Position numbers and translations under genes: made by a program
NCBI RefSeq assembly: GCF_029633865.1
Contig: NC_079211.1
Span: 145,098,270 to 145,162,269 of the forward strand
Source of the DNA: Lampris incognitus
Taxonomy: Eukaryota > Chordata > Actinopteri > Lampriformes > Lampridae
Length of the DNA: 64,000 bases
Reading direction: 5' to 3'
Notes under the pieces: model-generated
Seen by the model: the letters and a program-made list of their open reading frames with translations, nothing else
What the model was told of the DNA's origin: nothing
Databases searched by the model: none
Shown: in pieces, positions 23,361 to 45,836 of the stretch
Layout of the letters: each line of letters opens with the position of its first letter
Position numbering within the stretch: the stretch's first letter is position 1

Positions 23361-24497
23361 TGTGGGAAGATGGCGGCGCAAACTCGCGTTTGCGGCAGCC
23401 TCACCCAGCGCCGACCATGCAGTGTCTTTGTCGGCGTCTAAGTTTGTGTCTTAGTGTGAAGTTTTTTTTTTTCGCCAATTTTTTCGTTTGTTGGCTGGGA
23501 GAGCTAGCGTTGGATCAGCTGAGAGAGCTTACGGCCCTTTCCGGTGTCGGTATTTGAACTACTCGCCCTGCTCGAGGTCCTGCGACTACAGATGACATCA
23601 CTACTTATGCATTATGATTGGGTAGGGGCTTGGGTAGGAGCTAGTTCAGCATAGGAACAGCGGGAAACAGTAGATTGACGTTAAATGCAGCTCGAGCCTT
23701 CGGCTCTTGCACGTGTTTGCTCGTCCAGGACCCGACCTCGCTCCTTAGACGCAGCTTAGGCCTTCGGCCCACGCACCTTTACTAACCAACTCAATGTCAA
23801 CGTGGATTGTAAAAAAAACATACAGCTAAATAACTATAAAGCTAGCGCTAGCTAGCAACATAGTCCATGACGTCATATGTAGTTGAAGGACCCCCAAGTC
23901 GATATTGTACCCGAGCAGAAATGGAACCCACACTGGAGCTGTACGGCCCTGCCCAGAGTTGTACCTGAGAGAAAACACTGAGGCGGTCTGGCGGTGGCCT
24001 CGCCTAGCGTCGACTGTGCAGTATTTTTGTCTGCGTCTGCTCGTTGTGCGGGGGACGTGTGTTGAAGGTGTCTGGCTGGGAGAACTGGCGTTGGATCGGC
24101 TGGGAGAGCTTGGTCTGCTTCATTCGATGGGCCCATGAACCACGCCCCTGCCTGGAGCTGTGCCTGGGGAGGAAACGCCTAGCGCGGTCTGGCAGGGTGC
24201 GGAGGCGGGGCGGGCTAAGCTAACCAGCACTTCTGACAGACATCCTGGCTGGAGTTCGTTCTCTGGACAGAGGAAATTTTTTTTTTGGACTGCGTTGCAG
24301 GGTGGACTCCGTGTTAACTGGGTTATTTTTTTTTTTTTGCTTTCTTTTCTCTGTTTTTTATGTTTTTGGTGGTGTCGTTTTTGTGAAATTTTGGACGTGT
24401 GTTTTCTGTGTTACACTGCTGTGGGCTGGGGAAAATGAAATTTCATTTCTTTGTGTATGCTAGTACGTCTAAGAAATTACAAATTGTTCCTGATTCC
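23361..24497 (+). mobile_element. LINE/SINE-like repeat inserted in the BEL 3' LTR
   Basis: It begins with gaagatggcggcg, a YY1-type motif found at the start of some LINE 5' UTRs. It contains two similar 5' monomers (about 23369-23530 and 23985-24120) and ends tgttcctgattcctga near 24497. It shares its 5' and 3' parts with the element at 6960-8697. Two diverged copies of a gcagctcgagccttcggctc motif lie at about 23687 and 23751. No coding sequence is apparent. Confidence 0.65.
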
Positions 24498-24797
24498 TGA
24501 GATGTTCCAATTGTTACGAGTTGAATTTTGTTTATTTGTTACTTTAAAGCTCAGTTGTTGTCTGTTGAGTTTTGTTCATTTATTTGTTAGTTCAAGCTCA
24601 ATTATTGGGAGTTGAGTTTTTTCAATTCGTATGTAGCTACACCCTGTAAATAACTCATTTTATTATATAGAAAAAGTCTTGACTCTGCCTCCTACATTTT
24701 AGCCACTCAGGCCTAGCTTCCTCACACAACTTTTTCAAAACGACTTGGATAAAATAACAGTGCAGGTACACTAACACACTAAACCACATCTGCACTG

Positions 24798-24850
24798 TAG
24801 TCAAGTCCATTTTATTTGTATCGCCCAAAATCACAAATTACTCACAATCA
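24798..24850 (-). repeat. Fragment of the teleost gacttgacttg repeat family
   Basis: The motif caagtccattttatttgtat with atcacaaatt matches 34177-34215 and the reverse complement of 60300-60350. Confidence 0.6.
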
Positions 24851-25234
24851 CATTCATTTTGTTTAAGTCTCGGCAAAAGGGCCAAAAATGACCAACGACC
24901 AAGTCACCAGTTTTTGTAATAATCCGCTTTTCGGTGCTGGAACCATGACCTGCATCACAACAATGTCTGTCCTTGATAAAACTACAGCTGAGGTGTGAAG
25001 ATTTTTGTCTGGTGTTCATCCATTCCAATCTATTGACTCCGCAGAGATCACCCCGATCTCTACAACATCTCTCTAGAGACAACCTATCTGTAACTGCGAA
25101 ACAGTCACCACACACCATAAATGCAATAGAACATGATGTTTGTTGTAGATTTATTAATTATTCTTGGCAGATTCTTTGTGCATAGAATGAAATGGAATGG
25201 GGAAAAAACCCAAACTAGGTGTATTCATTACATT

Positions 25235-25440
25235 AAGACCATTTATTTACCCATCCATCCATTATCTGAACCGCTTAGCCTGCTCTTGGCCGCGGGGATG
25301 CCGGAACCTATCCCAGCAGTCATTGGGTGGGGGGCGGAAGACACCCTAGACAGGCCAACAAGCCATCACAGGCCCCCCCCCCCACACACACCCATTCATA
25401 CCTAGGGACAATTTAGTATGGCCAATTCATCCGACATTAC
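25235..25440. repeat. Teleost interspersed repeat (ccatccattatctgaaccgc family)
   Basis: It shares its opening with 39212-39310 and 52378-52470 (ccgcttatcctgctct, atcccagcagtcat) and continues with the lines on octet-like gggacaatttagtatggcc also seen at 57650. It is probably a fragment of a LINE/SINE 3' region. Confidence 0.65.
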
Positions 25441-25605
25441 ATTACGGTCATTTAGCCGACGCTTTTATCAAACACGACTTACAATAAGTGCATTTAACGT
25501 AGGAAATCAGGAGAACTACTAGTCATCACAGGTCATAAGTGCATCTTCTCTCTAAATAAGCATCTAAGAGCAAAAGCAGTGCTGAAATAAAAGTGCAATA
25601 TATAT
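25430..25605. repeat. Teleost repeat (tacattacggtcatttagc family), truncated
   Basis: The opening acattacattacggtcatttagccgacgct is a common motif of fish interspersed repeats. It runs into the 21-bp tandem array. Confidence 0.5.
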
Positions 25606-27505
25606 CAGCAGTCCATTATATCAAAAAAGCAGTCAGTTATAGCAAAGCACAAGTCAGTTATATCAAAACAGGAGTCAGACATATCAAAACAACAGTCAGT
25701 TATATCAAAACAACTGTCAGCCATATCAAAACAACAGTTCTATCAAAACAGCAGTCAGACGTATAAAAACAGCAGTCATTTATATCAAAACAGCAGTCAG
25801 TCATATCAAAACAGCAGTCAGTTATATCAAAACAGTAGTCAGTTATATCAAAACAGCAGTCAGACATCAAAACAGCAGTCAGTTCCATCAAAACAGCCGT
25901 CAGACATCATGACAGCAGTCAGTCACATCAAAACAGCAGTCAGTTATATCAAAACAGCAGTCAGACATCAAAAGAGCAGTCAGTCACATCAAAATAGCAG
26001 TCAGTTCTATCAAAACAACAGTCCGCCATATCAAAACAGCAGTCAGTTATATCAAAGCAGCAGTCAGTTCTATCAAAACAGCAGTCAGTTCTATCAAAAC
26101 AACAGTCAGTTATATCAAAACAGCAGTCAGTCACATCAAAACAGCAGTCAGTTCTATCAAAACAACAGTCAGTTGTATCAAAACAGCAGTCAGTTCTATC
26201 AAAACAAGTCAGTCATATCAAAACAGCAGTCAGTCACATCAAAACAGCAGTCAGTTCTATCAAAACAACAGTCAGCCATATCAAAACAGCAGTCAGTTCT
26301 ATCAAAACAAGTCAGTCATATCAAAACAGCAGTCAGTCACATCAAAACAGCAGTCAGTTCTATCAAAACAACAGTCAGCCATATCAAAACAGCAGTCAGT
26401 TATATCAAAACAGCAGTCAGTCACATCAAAACAGCAGTCAGTTCTATCAAAACAACAGTCAGCCATATCAAAACAGCAGTCAGTTATATCAAAGCAGCGT
26501 TCAGTTCTATCAAAACAACAGTCAGTTATATCAAAACACAGCAATCAGTTATATCAAAACAGCAGTCAGTAACATCAAAACAGCAGTCAGTAACATCAAA
26601 ACAGCAGTCAGTAACATCAAAACAACAGTCAGTTCTATCAAAACAACAGCCAGCCATATCAAAACAACAGTCAGTTCTATCAAAACAAGTCAGCCATATC
26701 AAAATAACAGTCAGTTCTATCAAAACAACAGCCAGCCATATCAAAACAACAGTCAGTTCTATCAAAACAACAGCCAGCCATATCAAAACAACAGTCAGTT
26801 CTATCAAAACAGCAGTCAGCCATATCAAAACAGCAGTTAGTTCTATCAAAACAACAGTCAGTTGTATCAAAAACATAGTCAGTTATATCAAAGCAGCAGC
26901 CAGACATCAAAACAGCGGTCAGTCATATCAAAACAGCAGTCAGTTACATAAAAACAGTCAGTTATATCAAAACAGCAGTCAGTCACATAAAAATAGCAGT
27001 CAGTTCTATCAAAACAACAGTCAGTCACATCAAAACAGCAGTCAGTTATATCAAAACAGCAGTCAGTTACATCAAAACAGCAGTCAGACATCAAAACAGC
27101 AGTCAGTTATATCAAAACAGCAGTCAGTTACATCAAAACAGCAGTCAGACATCAAAACAGCAGTCAGTCACGTCAAAATAGCAGTCAGTTCTATCAAAAC
27201 AGCAGTCAGTCACATCGAAATAGCAGTCAGTTCTATCAAAACAGCAGTCAGTCACATCGAAATAGCAGTCAGTTCTATCAAAACAGCAGTCAGTCACATC
27301 AAAACAGCAGTCAGACATCAAAACAGCAGTCAGTCACATCAAAATAGCAGTCAGACATCAAAACAGCAGTCAGTCACATCAAAATAGCAGTCAGTTCTAT
27401 CAAAACAGCAGTCAGTCACATCGAAATAGCAGTCAGTTCTATCAAAACAGCAGTCAGTCACATCAAAACAGCAGTCAGACATCAAAACAGCAGTCAGTCA
27501 CATTC
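25606..27505. repeat. 21-bp tandem array, about 90 copies
   Basis: The unit is cagtcagttatatcaaaacag (shown in one rotation) with frequent variants at the ttata position (ttcta, cacat, gccata, acatc). It is 21 bp, so each frame stays in phase with the unit and no stop appears on the + strand from 25909 to 27387. Units of 15-20 bp break the phase and shift the frame. No ATG context, splice site or family match supports translation. Confidence 0.95.
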
Positions 27506-27617
27506 TTATTGTAATGTCTTGCATGTTTGTTCTTTGTCATTAAATAAATAAATAAAAAACCACACAAACGCAATAGAGCCAACTGCTAAGCTAGGCTAAG
27601 CTCGAAGCTAGTGTAAA

Positions 27618-27745
27618 CTACTAATACGACACGTTAGCCCCTAGCTAACATTTCTGACCCTTTAGCCGAGCGGTTAGTGATGTCGCCTTGTGGTGCAGTA
27701 CACCCCGTGTCGAATCCCGCACCGGGCGAGAAAATAACCGGTTAC
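27618..27745 (+). repeat. tRNA-derived SINE-like repeat, copy 1
   Basis: It contains an A-box-like tagccgagcggtta and a B-box-like tcgaatcc, ending accgggcgagaaaataaccgg. Three more copies at 28688-28815, 28927-29058 and 48704-48833 (reverse strand) share the whole length, with a conserved leader (gacacgttagcccctagctaac). Confidence 0.75.
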
Positions 27746-27899
27746 ACTAGTAAACGGGCTAGGAAGGAAAGGCTGCCCTCTAATACAACAGAAAGCTGCT
27801 TGAGGAAGCAGACTAGCGGATTTAGCAACAAGTGAACTAACCACAGAAAACAGCGACGTCAGCAGGGCAAATGAAGAGGTTAGAGGAGGAGGAGAGAGT

Positions 27900-28500
27900 A
27901 AGAGAATAAACAGCAGGTATCGAACTCACGAAGCTGAATCTCACGAAGGCGGACGCAGGAAGTGGTTGAGTCAGGACGCGTGGTTTCAGTCATCGGCGCC
28001 GCCGGGTCATGTTGGCGGGGTTTAAGCCCCGAACTTTCTGAGTGTAACGTGTGTGACCGTCCGATAGTCTCCGTAACACAACGGCCTGTCGACATAAACG
28101 CGGGTCTCTAAACTCCGCGCGCCGCGCATATGTGGGAGGGTCTGACTGGCCGCGCTGAGTCATGTGACACGTTAAGGCGGGAAGAGGCGAGTAGAGGACA
28201 AATGGCGGAGAGGAGAAATGGCGGAGCCTGCGGGGGGGGGGGGGGAGTCTTTTTTTGTGGATCGTTCCTAAAGAGAAGGAAGGGTAAGAATTTAGCCCAT
28301 GTAGTAACTCCTCCTTTCTTCTTCCGGCTTGCGCCCCGTTTGCAGCAGATGTGACAGTTTCCGTCGGTACCATGTGAGGGCGCAGCACCGATGGCGGTCT
28401 TGTCAGTACGCATCATTTGGCAAAACGTTCCGTCGGCTGCCCTTCGTGACACAACAATAACGGCTGAAAGTGCCTGATGATTTATAATATGAACTGGATT
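27900..28500. promoter_or_regulatory. CpG-rich stretch, candidate promoter and first exon
   Basis: The stretch is GC- and CpG-rich between two AT-rich and SINE-rich flanks. On the + strand two ATGGCGGAG motifs lie at about 28202 and 28220, and a GTAAGA donor sits at 28284, giving a possible short first coding exon (about 28202-28283). I could not find a continuation on the + strand. A G-run (28230-28246) lies inside it. Confidence 0.35.
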
Positions 28501-28687
28501 CGGCACCTACAGTCATGATGAAGAGACATGCCGTTTAGCTAGCGGGCCACACTCGTGTGATCCTACAGCATACCTTTGTCCTTTAGTAGGGTTTCCCTCG
28601 TAAATAAATCAAAATGTCCATAAAACGAACTAATGGTAACGACCCATTCATGCTAATTATCAACATCTACTAATATGTTTAACATCA

Positions 28688-28815
28688 CAATTGTAACCGG
28701 TTATTTTCTTGTCCGGTGCGGGATTCGATACGGGGTGTACTGCACCACAAGGCGACATCGTTAACCGCTCGGCTAAAGGGTCAGACCCGTTAGCTAGGGG
28801 CTAACGTGTCTTATT
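28688..28815 (-). repeat. tRNA-derived SINE-like repeat, copy 2
   Basis: Reverse-strand copy of the family at 27618, with A and B boxes read on the - strand and the tail aaccggtta at 28693. Confidence 0.75.
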
Positions 28816-28926
28816 AGATTACAGTCGTCAGCCTCCCCGGAAGCGCGCCCTCGCGCTTTGTTCTTCCCGCGCTCTGAAGAGACTTCTGAGGATCTGCACA
28901 CTTCCGCATCCCACCGTTGCGACCAA

Positions 28927-29058
28927 TGTAACCGGTTATTTTCTCGCCCGGTGCGGGATTCGATACGAGCTGTACTGCACCACAAGGCGACATCGCTAGC
29001 CGCTCGGCTAAAGGGTCAGACCCGTTAGTCAAGGGCTAACGTGTCTTATTAGTAGTTA
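28927..29058 (-). repeat. tRNA-derived SINE-like repeat, copy 3
   Basis: Lies only about 110 bp from copy 2, same strand, with a few substitutions. The intervening 28816-28926 is GC-rich and does not belong to the repeat. Confidence 0.75.
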
Positions 29059-29640
29059 ACACAATTCATAATTAATCATTGAAAAATGGAAACGTGTACC
29101 TCAAAAACTGGTGTTTACTCTCCAGATTAAGACATGTACTTTGAATGTAAATAGGGTAGGTGCCAGAGTGCATCAAAAGTATTAACAGAGAGTTTGTTAT
29201 CAAAAAAAATTTCTGGGGGAAGACCCCCCCACAGAAGTCTGGGCTAAGCCTCGAATGTCCTCAAATCCTGGAGACAAGGAGGAAGCAGAGTGAGGGGGGA
29301 CAGCGGTTGTTTTTTTGGAGGACTAATGTAAAAATTGCCCACTTCCAGTCATCTACAGCAGCTTTCAAATGCTATCTGAGACATGTAAAAGTCAAGGCAG
29401 CATCTGTATGTTCAAAACTAATATTTGCATTATTCATAGTTTCAATGAATGACGATTAAAAATCTATTTATTTTTTTATTAACATATCTGACCACGGCCC
29501 TTCCACCCATACTTGTGAGAGAGAATTCAGTGAGGACCACCAGTTAAATTAAGTAATGTCCTAGGATGAAAGTGAGCCACTAGAAATTCTTTATCTGAAG
29601 CAAAAACATGTCATGAAACATTATCACTCCACTTATTGCA
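29059..29640. other. Intergenic, nothing recognised
   Basis: AT-rich sequence with no gene signal, ending close to the predicted actin poly(A) site. Confidence 0.4.
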
Positions 29641-29644
29641 GACA

Positions 29645-30227
29645 TTTATTTACAGGTCATTTTCAACACTTTTTCCTGTTGTAAATCACAGGCAAGCAGA
29701 CCATCAAGATATGAAATACTTTGGGGAAACTTTGTGCGAACATACATATAGGACAGACAGCAGGTACATAGGACAATTGCACACACATCGAGGCAGTACA
29801 AAATAAGGGGTGATGACACCACCATAATAAAGTGTAACAGCAATGTGACTATAGTGGTTATATATGAAATAAACAATATATTCATGAACACCAGCATTAC
29901 CACAATCCTCAGTACAATCACCATCAACAGTGACAAAGGTTATTAAAAAAAAACAAAAAAAACTTCACAGCAGGTATTATGGACTTCCTAAATCTCTCTG
30001 AAGCGACATCATTCCCCTCATTTTAGAAAAGCTAATCTCATGACAAACTGTCTGCAGACACTTTAGACTGGCTTACATTTGGCACACGAGGGCTAGGAAT
30101 GTCATGAGCATACCTGGGAAACATCAGAAGACTTTATATAGTAAACACAGGAGATGCTGAAAGCATCTCGATGAGGTCAGGCACCGAGCAAATTTCAGTA
30201 GTGGTCTTCTGTCCAGGAGCAGCGTCT
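29645..30227 (-). other. Predicted actin 3' UTR with poly(A) signal
   Basis: Follows the actin stop codon on the reverse strand. A TTTATT at 29645-29650 reads AATAAA on that strand, about 580 bp after the stop, which is normal for vertebrate actin transcripts. Confidence 0.6.
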
Positions 30228-41424
<11,197 letters not shown>

Positions 41425-41743
41425 TCACATGTACCCCCCCTCTCCCCCCCACGCTGACGTCGCGTTTACTCATCCTCACATCCTCACATCTCTTCCCAAT
41501 GAGCTTACAGAAGCGTCTCAACCTGAAGCCACAAGTATATTGAACTGGCAGGGAAGCGAAATAACACATCTCAGTATGACAATTCAACACCCTGCGCCAA
41601 AAGTAGGGCTCAACAAAATCCCCGCTCCTGGTAGGCCAAACAAAACTCTGCATTGATGACCCAGTGCGTCTGCACGCTGCAGCCACGCGTGTCCTCCCGC
41701 GGCACGCCGGAGACCACCTGCCGTCCGCTACAAAGCGGCTTAC

Positions 41744-41815
41744 CTGCGTTTGGGGGCGGAGCTTCGTCTACTGCTGCTGCGGCGGCGGCGGCTCAGGTGC
41801 GTTGCTTCACTGCCT
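41744..41815 (-). other. Predicted 5' noncoding exon of the actin gene
   Basis: Reverse-strand donor aacgcag then gtaagcc ends this GC-rich exon at 41744. The start is inferred from the TATA-like box about 30 bp upstream. Vertebrate actin genes normally have a noncoding first exon split from the ATG exon, which fits the acceptor before 41373. Confidence 0.6.
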
Positions 41816-41819
41816 CACC

Positions 41820-41880
41820 TGCGCTCACCTGCGCCGCATTTATGTGGGCTGCGCGTGCCGCCCGCATGGCCAAAAAAGGA
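41820..41880 (-). promoter_or_regulatory. Actin promoter: CArG box and TATA-like element
   Basis: A perfect CArG box (ccaaaaaagg at 41870-41879; SRF binding site) lies about 30 bp upstream, on the reverse strand, of a TATA-like acataaatg (about 41838-41846). The surrounding 41740-42000 is CpG-rich. This is the standard arrangement of SRF-controlled actin genes. Confidence 0.7.
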
Positions 41881-42049
41881 AGCGTATTGTCTGCAGTGCT
41901 CCTGATTGGTCGACCGGAAGATCCATCAGCGGCGGCAGCAGCAACCTCTGTCAGGCGTCCGCGCCGGAATAACCTGCTGTTCCCGAAAAGGCCCTCAAGG
42001 AGGAGGGTGGTAGGAAGGATGGAGGGGGAAGGAGGGGGGGGGTGTCAAA

Positions 42050-42470
42050 CCATTTGACAACGTCAAACACCAAAATGTCAACGCCAATATCATTCAGGAC
42101 ACAAGCTGCTGTGTTTTTGCCGTCTTTTGTCTCCTGTTCTTCCATTTGTTGGCTTATCCATATGACCCAGGGCCCAGGGGTGAGGTTTTACACACACATA
42201 TGTCTGTCTCGAACATCTGTTTTATAAAGCCCTTACCAATGTGAGGGGAGCTCTAGCGCGAACGTGACGCTGAACGTGTGGACGTTGTCTTCTGTGACAT
42301 GTGTCCACACAACCCGGCTTGTCACTGCAACGTGGCTCAGAGTCCAAGATGGAGACGTTAATCTCAGAAAGTCATCTACATGGTTTTGCTTTCAACAGTA
42401 CCAAACTTCTTTGACGAGAACCAGAGACAGAGTATATACAATTAAGTTGAAAGCATTTAACATTATTGAG
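42050..42470. other. Intergenic, nothing recognised
   Basis: Spacer between the actin promoter and the GT microsatellite, no gene signal. Confidence 0.35.
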
Positions 42471-42585
<115 letters not shown>

Positions 42586-42719
42586 CGCGATCTTAACACT
42601 GGCACCTGATTGATTATACCATAACAAGACATATTGACACTAGTGATGTCTTGATCACCGCCTGATCATGACCAAACTTCATATCAAAGTGCGCCCCCTA
42701 CAGCGTCTCAAGAAACCCA

Positions 42720-45070
42720 CAAAAATGCATTGAACTGTGCTAACTTGAAGTCAGCCCCAGCGCGGAATGAGTTCCGTCGCTCTGTAGGCAGGATGGCACT
42801 AGAGTTTGAGGCCATTCTGAGTTCTGACAATTCCATGGATCAGAAATTGACCTCCCTAACCTCATTACTACATCAAGCTGCAATCGACTCTATAGGCTAC
42901 AGAGCCAGAAAACATCAGGACTGGTTCGACAAGAACTCGAACACCATTACACCCCTTGTTGGAAACCATGTGTAGGGCACACATGGCTACTCTCAAATTA
43001 CTTGCATCTGCCATTTTCCGGCAGCAGTGGCAAACAGCACGCAAGGAGGTACAACAACCTTGTGTACTCTTCAAAATACATGGTGGATGAACAAAGCTCA
43101 CGAGATTCAATCATATGCTGACAGAAATGATATGCACAACTGCTACAAATCTATTAAAACTATATACAGCACTAGGAACTGCTCTATCACACCCTTAAAA
43201 TCAGCGGACGAACTGACAACCCCGAAAGACCAAAAGCGGATCCTGGCAAATGGGCTGAACATTTTGAAGCACTACTTAACCAGCACTCACCAACTGACCA
43301 ATCCATCCTGGAAGAGCTGCCAATTCGTCCGCCCATCCCAGACCTTGACCACTCACCAACTTTTCAAGAAGTACTTGCAGCCATCAACTCCATCAAGAAC
43401 AATAAGTCCCCTGGCAGTGATGGTATCTCAGCAGAACTCCTAAAACAAGGAGGCTACTTGTGCACCAGAATGATCTATCAGTACATCCTGCAGGTCTGGG
43501 ACCAGGAGAGTATCCCTCAACAATAGAGGGATGTTAAAATGGTCACCCTGTACAAAAACAGGGGTGACAAGTCCATCTGTGGCAACAGTCATGGCATATC
43601 CCTACTAGCTGTAGCAGGCAAGGTCCTAGCAAAGGTCATGCTATGCAGGATGATGATGCACTTGACAAACCATCTGCTGCCAGAGTCACAGTGCAGTTTC
43701 AGGAAGAACAGGAGTATTGTGGATATGATTTTCACAGTAAGACAGCTACAAGAAAAGTGCCACGAACAACATCAGGACCTTTTCATGGCTTTTGTCGACT
43801 CCCTCAAAGCTTTTGACACTGAATCGAGAGCTATTTGGGAAAATCCTGAGAAAGCTTGGCTTTCAAAGCAAATTTGTGAACATTCTATCACAGTTCCATG
43901 ATGGGTTGGTGGCATGGGTGGCCATAGGAGGACAAGAAGAGGACAGGAATCAGTGCCCTTTAATGTATGCACTGGAGTGAGGCAGGGATGTGTGCTGGCA
44001 CCGGTACTCTTCAACATTTGCCTCCTATGTGTCACAATACTTTTTCATAAAGATCTGGAAGACAGTAGTGGGATGACAATAAACTTTAGGCTAGATGGAA
44101 ACCTCTTCAATACCCGAAGGTTCCAGGCAACCACCAAGTTGTCTGTAGTGCAGGTCCTTGAGCTGCAGTACGCTGATGACTGCGCTCTTGTAGCTCAAAC
44201 ATCAGAAGACCTACAAACCATCCTTGCCGCAGTTGTAAATGCCTAGCAGGCTGGGTCTATCAGTCAACACGACCAAGTCAGAGGCATTATGCCAATGGAG
44301 GTCCATCCGCCCATCCACTATGCCTGTCTTCACTATAGAACACCAAACACTCATTTGCTCCAGCTTTCAAATACTTGAGCAGCATCCTTCCTGGGGGCTG
44401 CAACACTGATCACAAAACCCATAAGACAATCAAGCAAGCCTCTCTAGCCTTCGGCAAACTCCAACACAAGGTCTTCCAAAACAAACACCTCCACCTGCAC
44501 ACCAAAATTGCAGTTTACAAAGCCATCCGCATCACAACTCTCCTATACAGCTGTGAAGTCTTGGTCACATTCAGCCGCCACCTAAGGTTGCTGGAGCGGT
44601 TCCACATACGTGTTCCTCATGCTGAGATTCTTGCTAGGACAAACTGCAACAGCATAGAAGCCACGGTCACTGAACACTAGCTGCGCTGGCTTGGGCATGT
44701 CATCAGGATGCCTCAAGAATGCCTGCCATGTCAAGTACTGTATGGACAACTTCATCTGGGTCACCGGTCCACAGGTGGTCAGAAGAAGCGATATAAAACC
44801 AGCAAAAACATCGCTGAAGAAGTGCATCGGCCCCTTGAGACTTGAGCAAGCTGCCATCAACCGTTCCAACTGGTGGGAGATCTGCCTCAGAGGTACAGAG
44901 CAGATGGAAATGGAGAGGAATGTGAGAAAACAACAGAAAAGACCGAGAAGATACACAACCATACCTGCCCCGAATAACTCAGACTTCATATGCCCAACAT
45001 GCAATAACACTTGTGCATCAAGAATTGGACTCTACTGTCATCAGAGAACACACCATTAATGAGGAGGGAT
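42720..45070 (+). mobile_element. Degenerate non-LTR retrotransposon with C-terminal zinc-finger motif
   Basis: On the + strand, broken frames give an N-terminal region (about 42730-43450), then RT motifs: LYKNRGDKSICGNSHGISLL (about 43545), FVDSLKAFDT (about 43790), TGVRQGCVLAPVLFNI (about 43975) and an intact YADDCALVAQ box (about 44170). After RT come a FGKLQHKVF and LLYSCEVL stretch, a LRWLGHVIRMP motif (44685) and a final C-x2-C/H-x4-H motif (CPTCNN then CHQRTHH) near 44990-45050. Many stops and frameshifts. The clade is I-like or RTE-like; I cannot settle it. Confidence 0.75.
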
Positions 45071-45119
45071 GTCATCATCTGACTCAATGGACTACCAGCA
45101 AGCAAGCGTGTGTGTGCTG

Positions 45120-45145
45120 ATGTGTGTTTGTGTGTGTGTGTGTTT
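45120..45145. repeat. (GT)n microsatellite, short
   Basis: About 12 TG units with one interruption. Confidence 0.75.
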
Positions 45146-45199
45146 GATTGATTGGTTATTTGTTTCTCTATGTTTTGGTTATGACACTGCTGCCACACC

Positions 45200-45780
45200 A
45201 CAGCAAAGAGCCTAACTTCCCACCACCGACCCCGAAGAGAGCTCACATCCCTTGTTTTTGATCAACAAGCCCAGAGGGCATCACCAAAACACGAGTGCAG
45301 GATCTGGCTTTCCCTCCACCTTATTCCTGTTATCTTTTCAGCAAGTTGATGTCAAGTTTCCTTCCTCTCTCTCATGGCCATCTGTCCAGGTCATAGTGAG
45401 CCTCCAGAGAGAGCAGTGACTTCATGGTCTCCTAGTCGACTGCAGTAAGAAGACACACAGTGCGTCCCACATAGACACGTCCACAAGCACAGGCCGAACA
45501 CACACCAGTCAATGTTTTCATGTTCACTCACTCGGGTGTTTGTGGGATAAATGAGAGGTTGTGTTGTGGAATTCAGAGGTGCCAGAGAATTATTACTTGT
45601 TGTGCTGCAATTTTCTGAAAACCGGTGGCCTGCATTCAGCCTGACTGGTCTGGGCCTGTCCTGATTCGCACAAACCAGCCCAGCCCTCCTCCCCTCTTGG
45701 TCATCACTCAGCCTTCATCCGTTTTGGTTGGAACATGTGTATCTCAGTTGACTGACACTACCATTAAAACCATGAGACAT
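45200..45780. other. Intergenic, nothing recognised
   Basis: No gene or repeat boundary seen. Confidence 0.35.
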
Positions 45781-45836
45781 GTGTGTGTGTGCGTGTGCGT
45801 GTGCGTGTACGTGTGCGTGTGCGTGTGTGTGTGTTT
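45781..45836. repeat. (GT)n with GC interruptions
   Basis: A gtgtgcgtgtgcgtg-type repeat of about 28 dinucleotides. Confidence 0.9.

Larger units (their letters stand above)
20897..24727 (+). mobile_element. BEL/Pao LTR retrotransposon remnant
   Basis: It contains a partial pol (RT and RNase H) and a probable 3' LTR that begins TGTGACAAAG near 23168 and ends CTTCCTCACA near 24725 (TG...CA ends). The LTR is split by a repeat inserted at about 23361-24497. Neither gag, protease nor a recognisable integrase is present, so the copy is deleted internally. The 5' end abuts the truncated Tc1 terminus. LTR limits are inferred, because no 5' LTR is available for comparison. Confidence 0.75.

Noticed and set aside
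25909-27387. 492-codon forward frame
   Set aside because: Same reason: a 21-bp stop-free unit; frames shift at irregular units.
27661-27735. Functional tRNA gene
   Set aside because: A and B boxes exist, but the same sequence with a leader and tail recurs in several places, so it is a SINE-like repeat; I could not fold a proper cloverleaf by hand.
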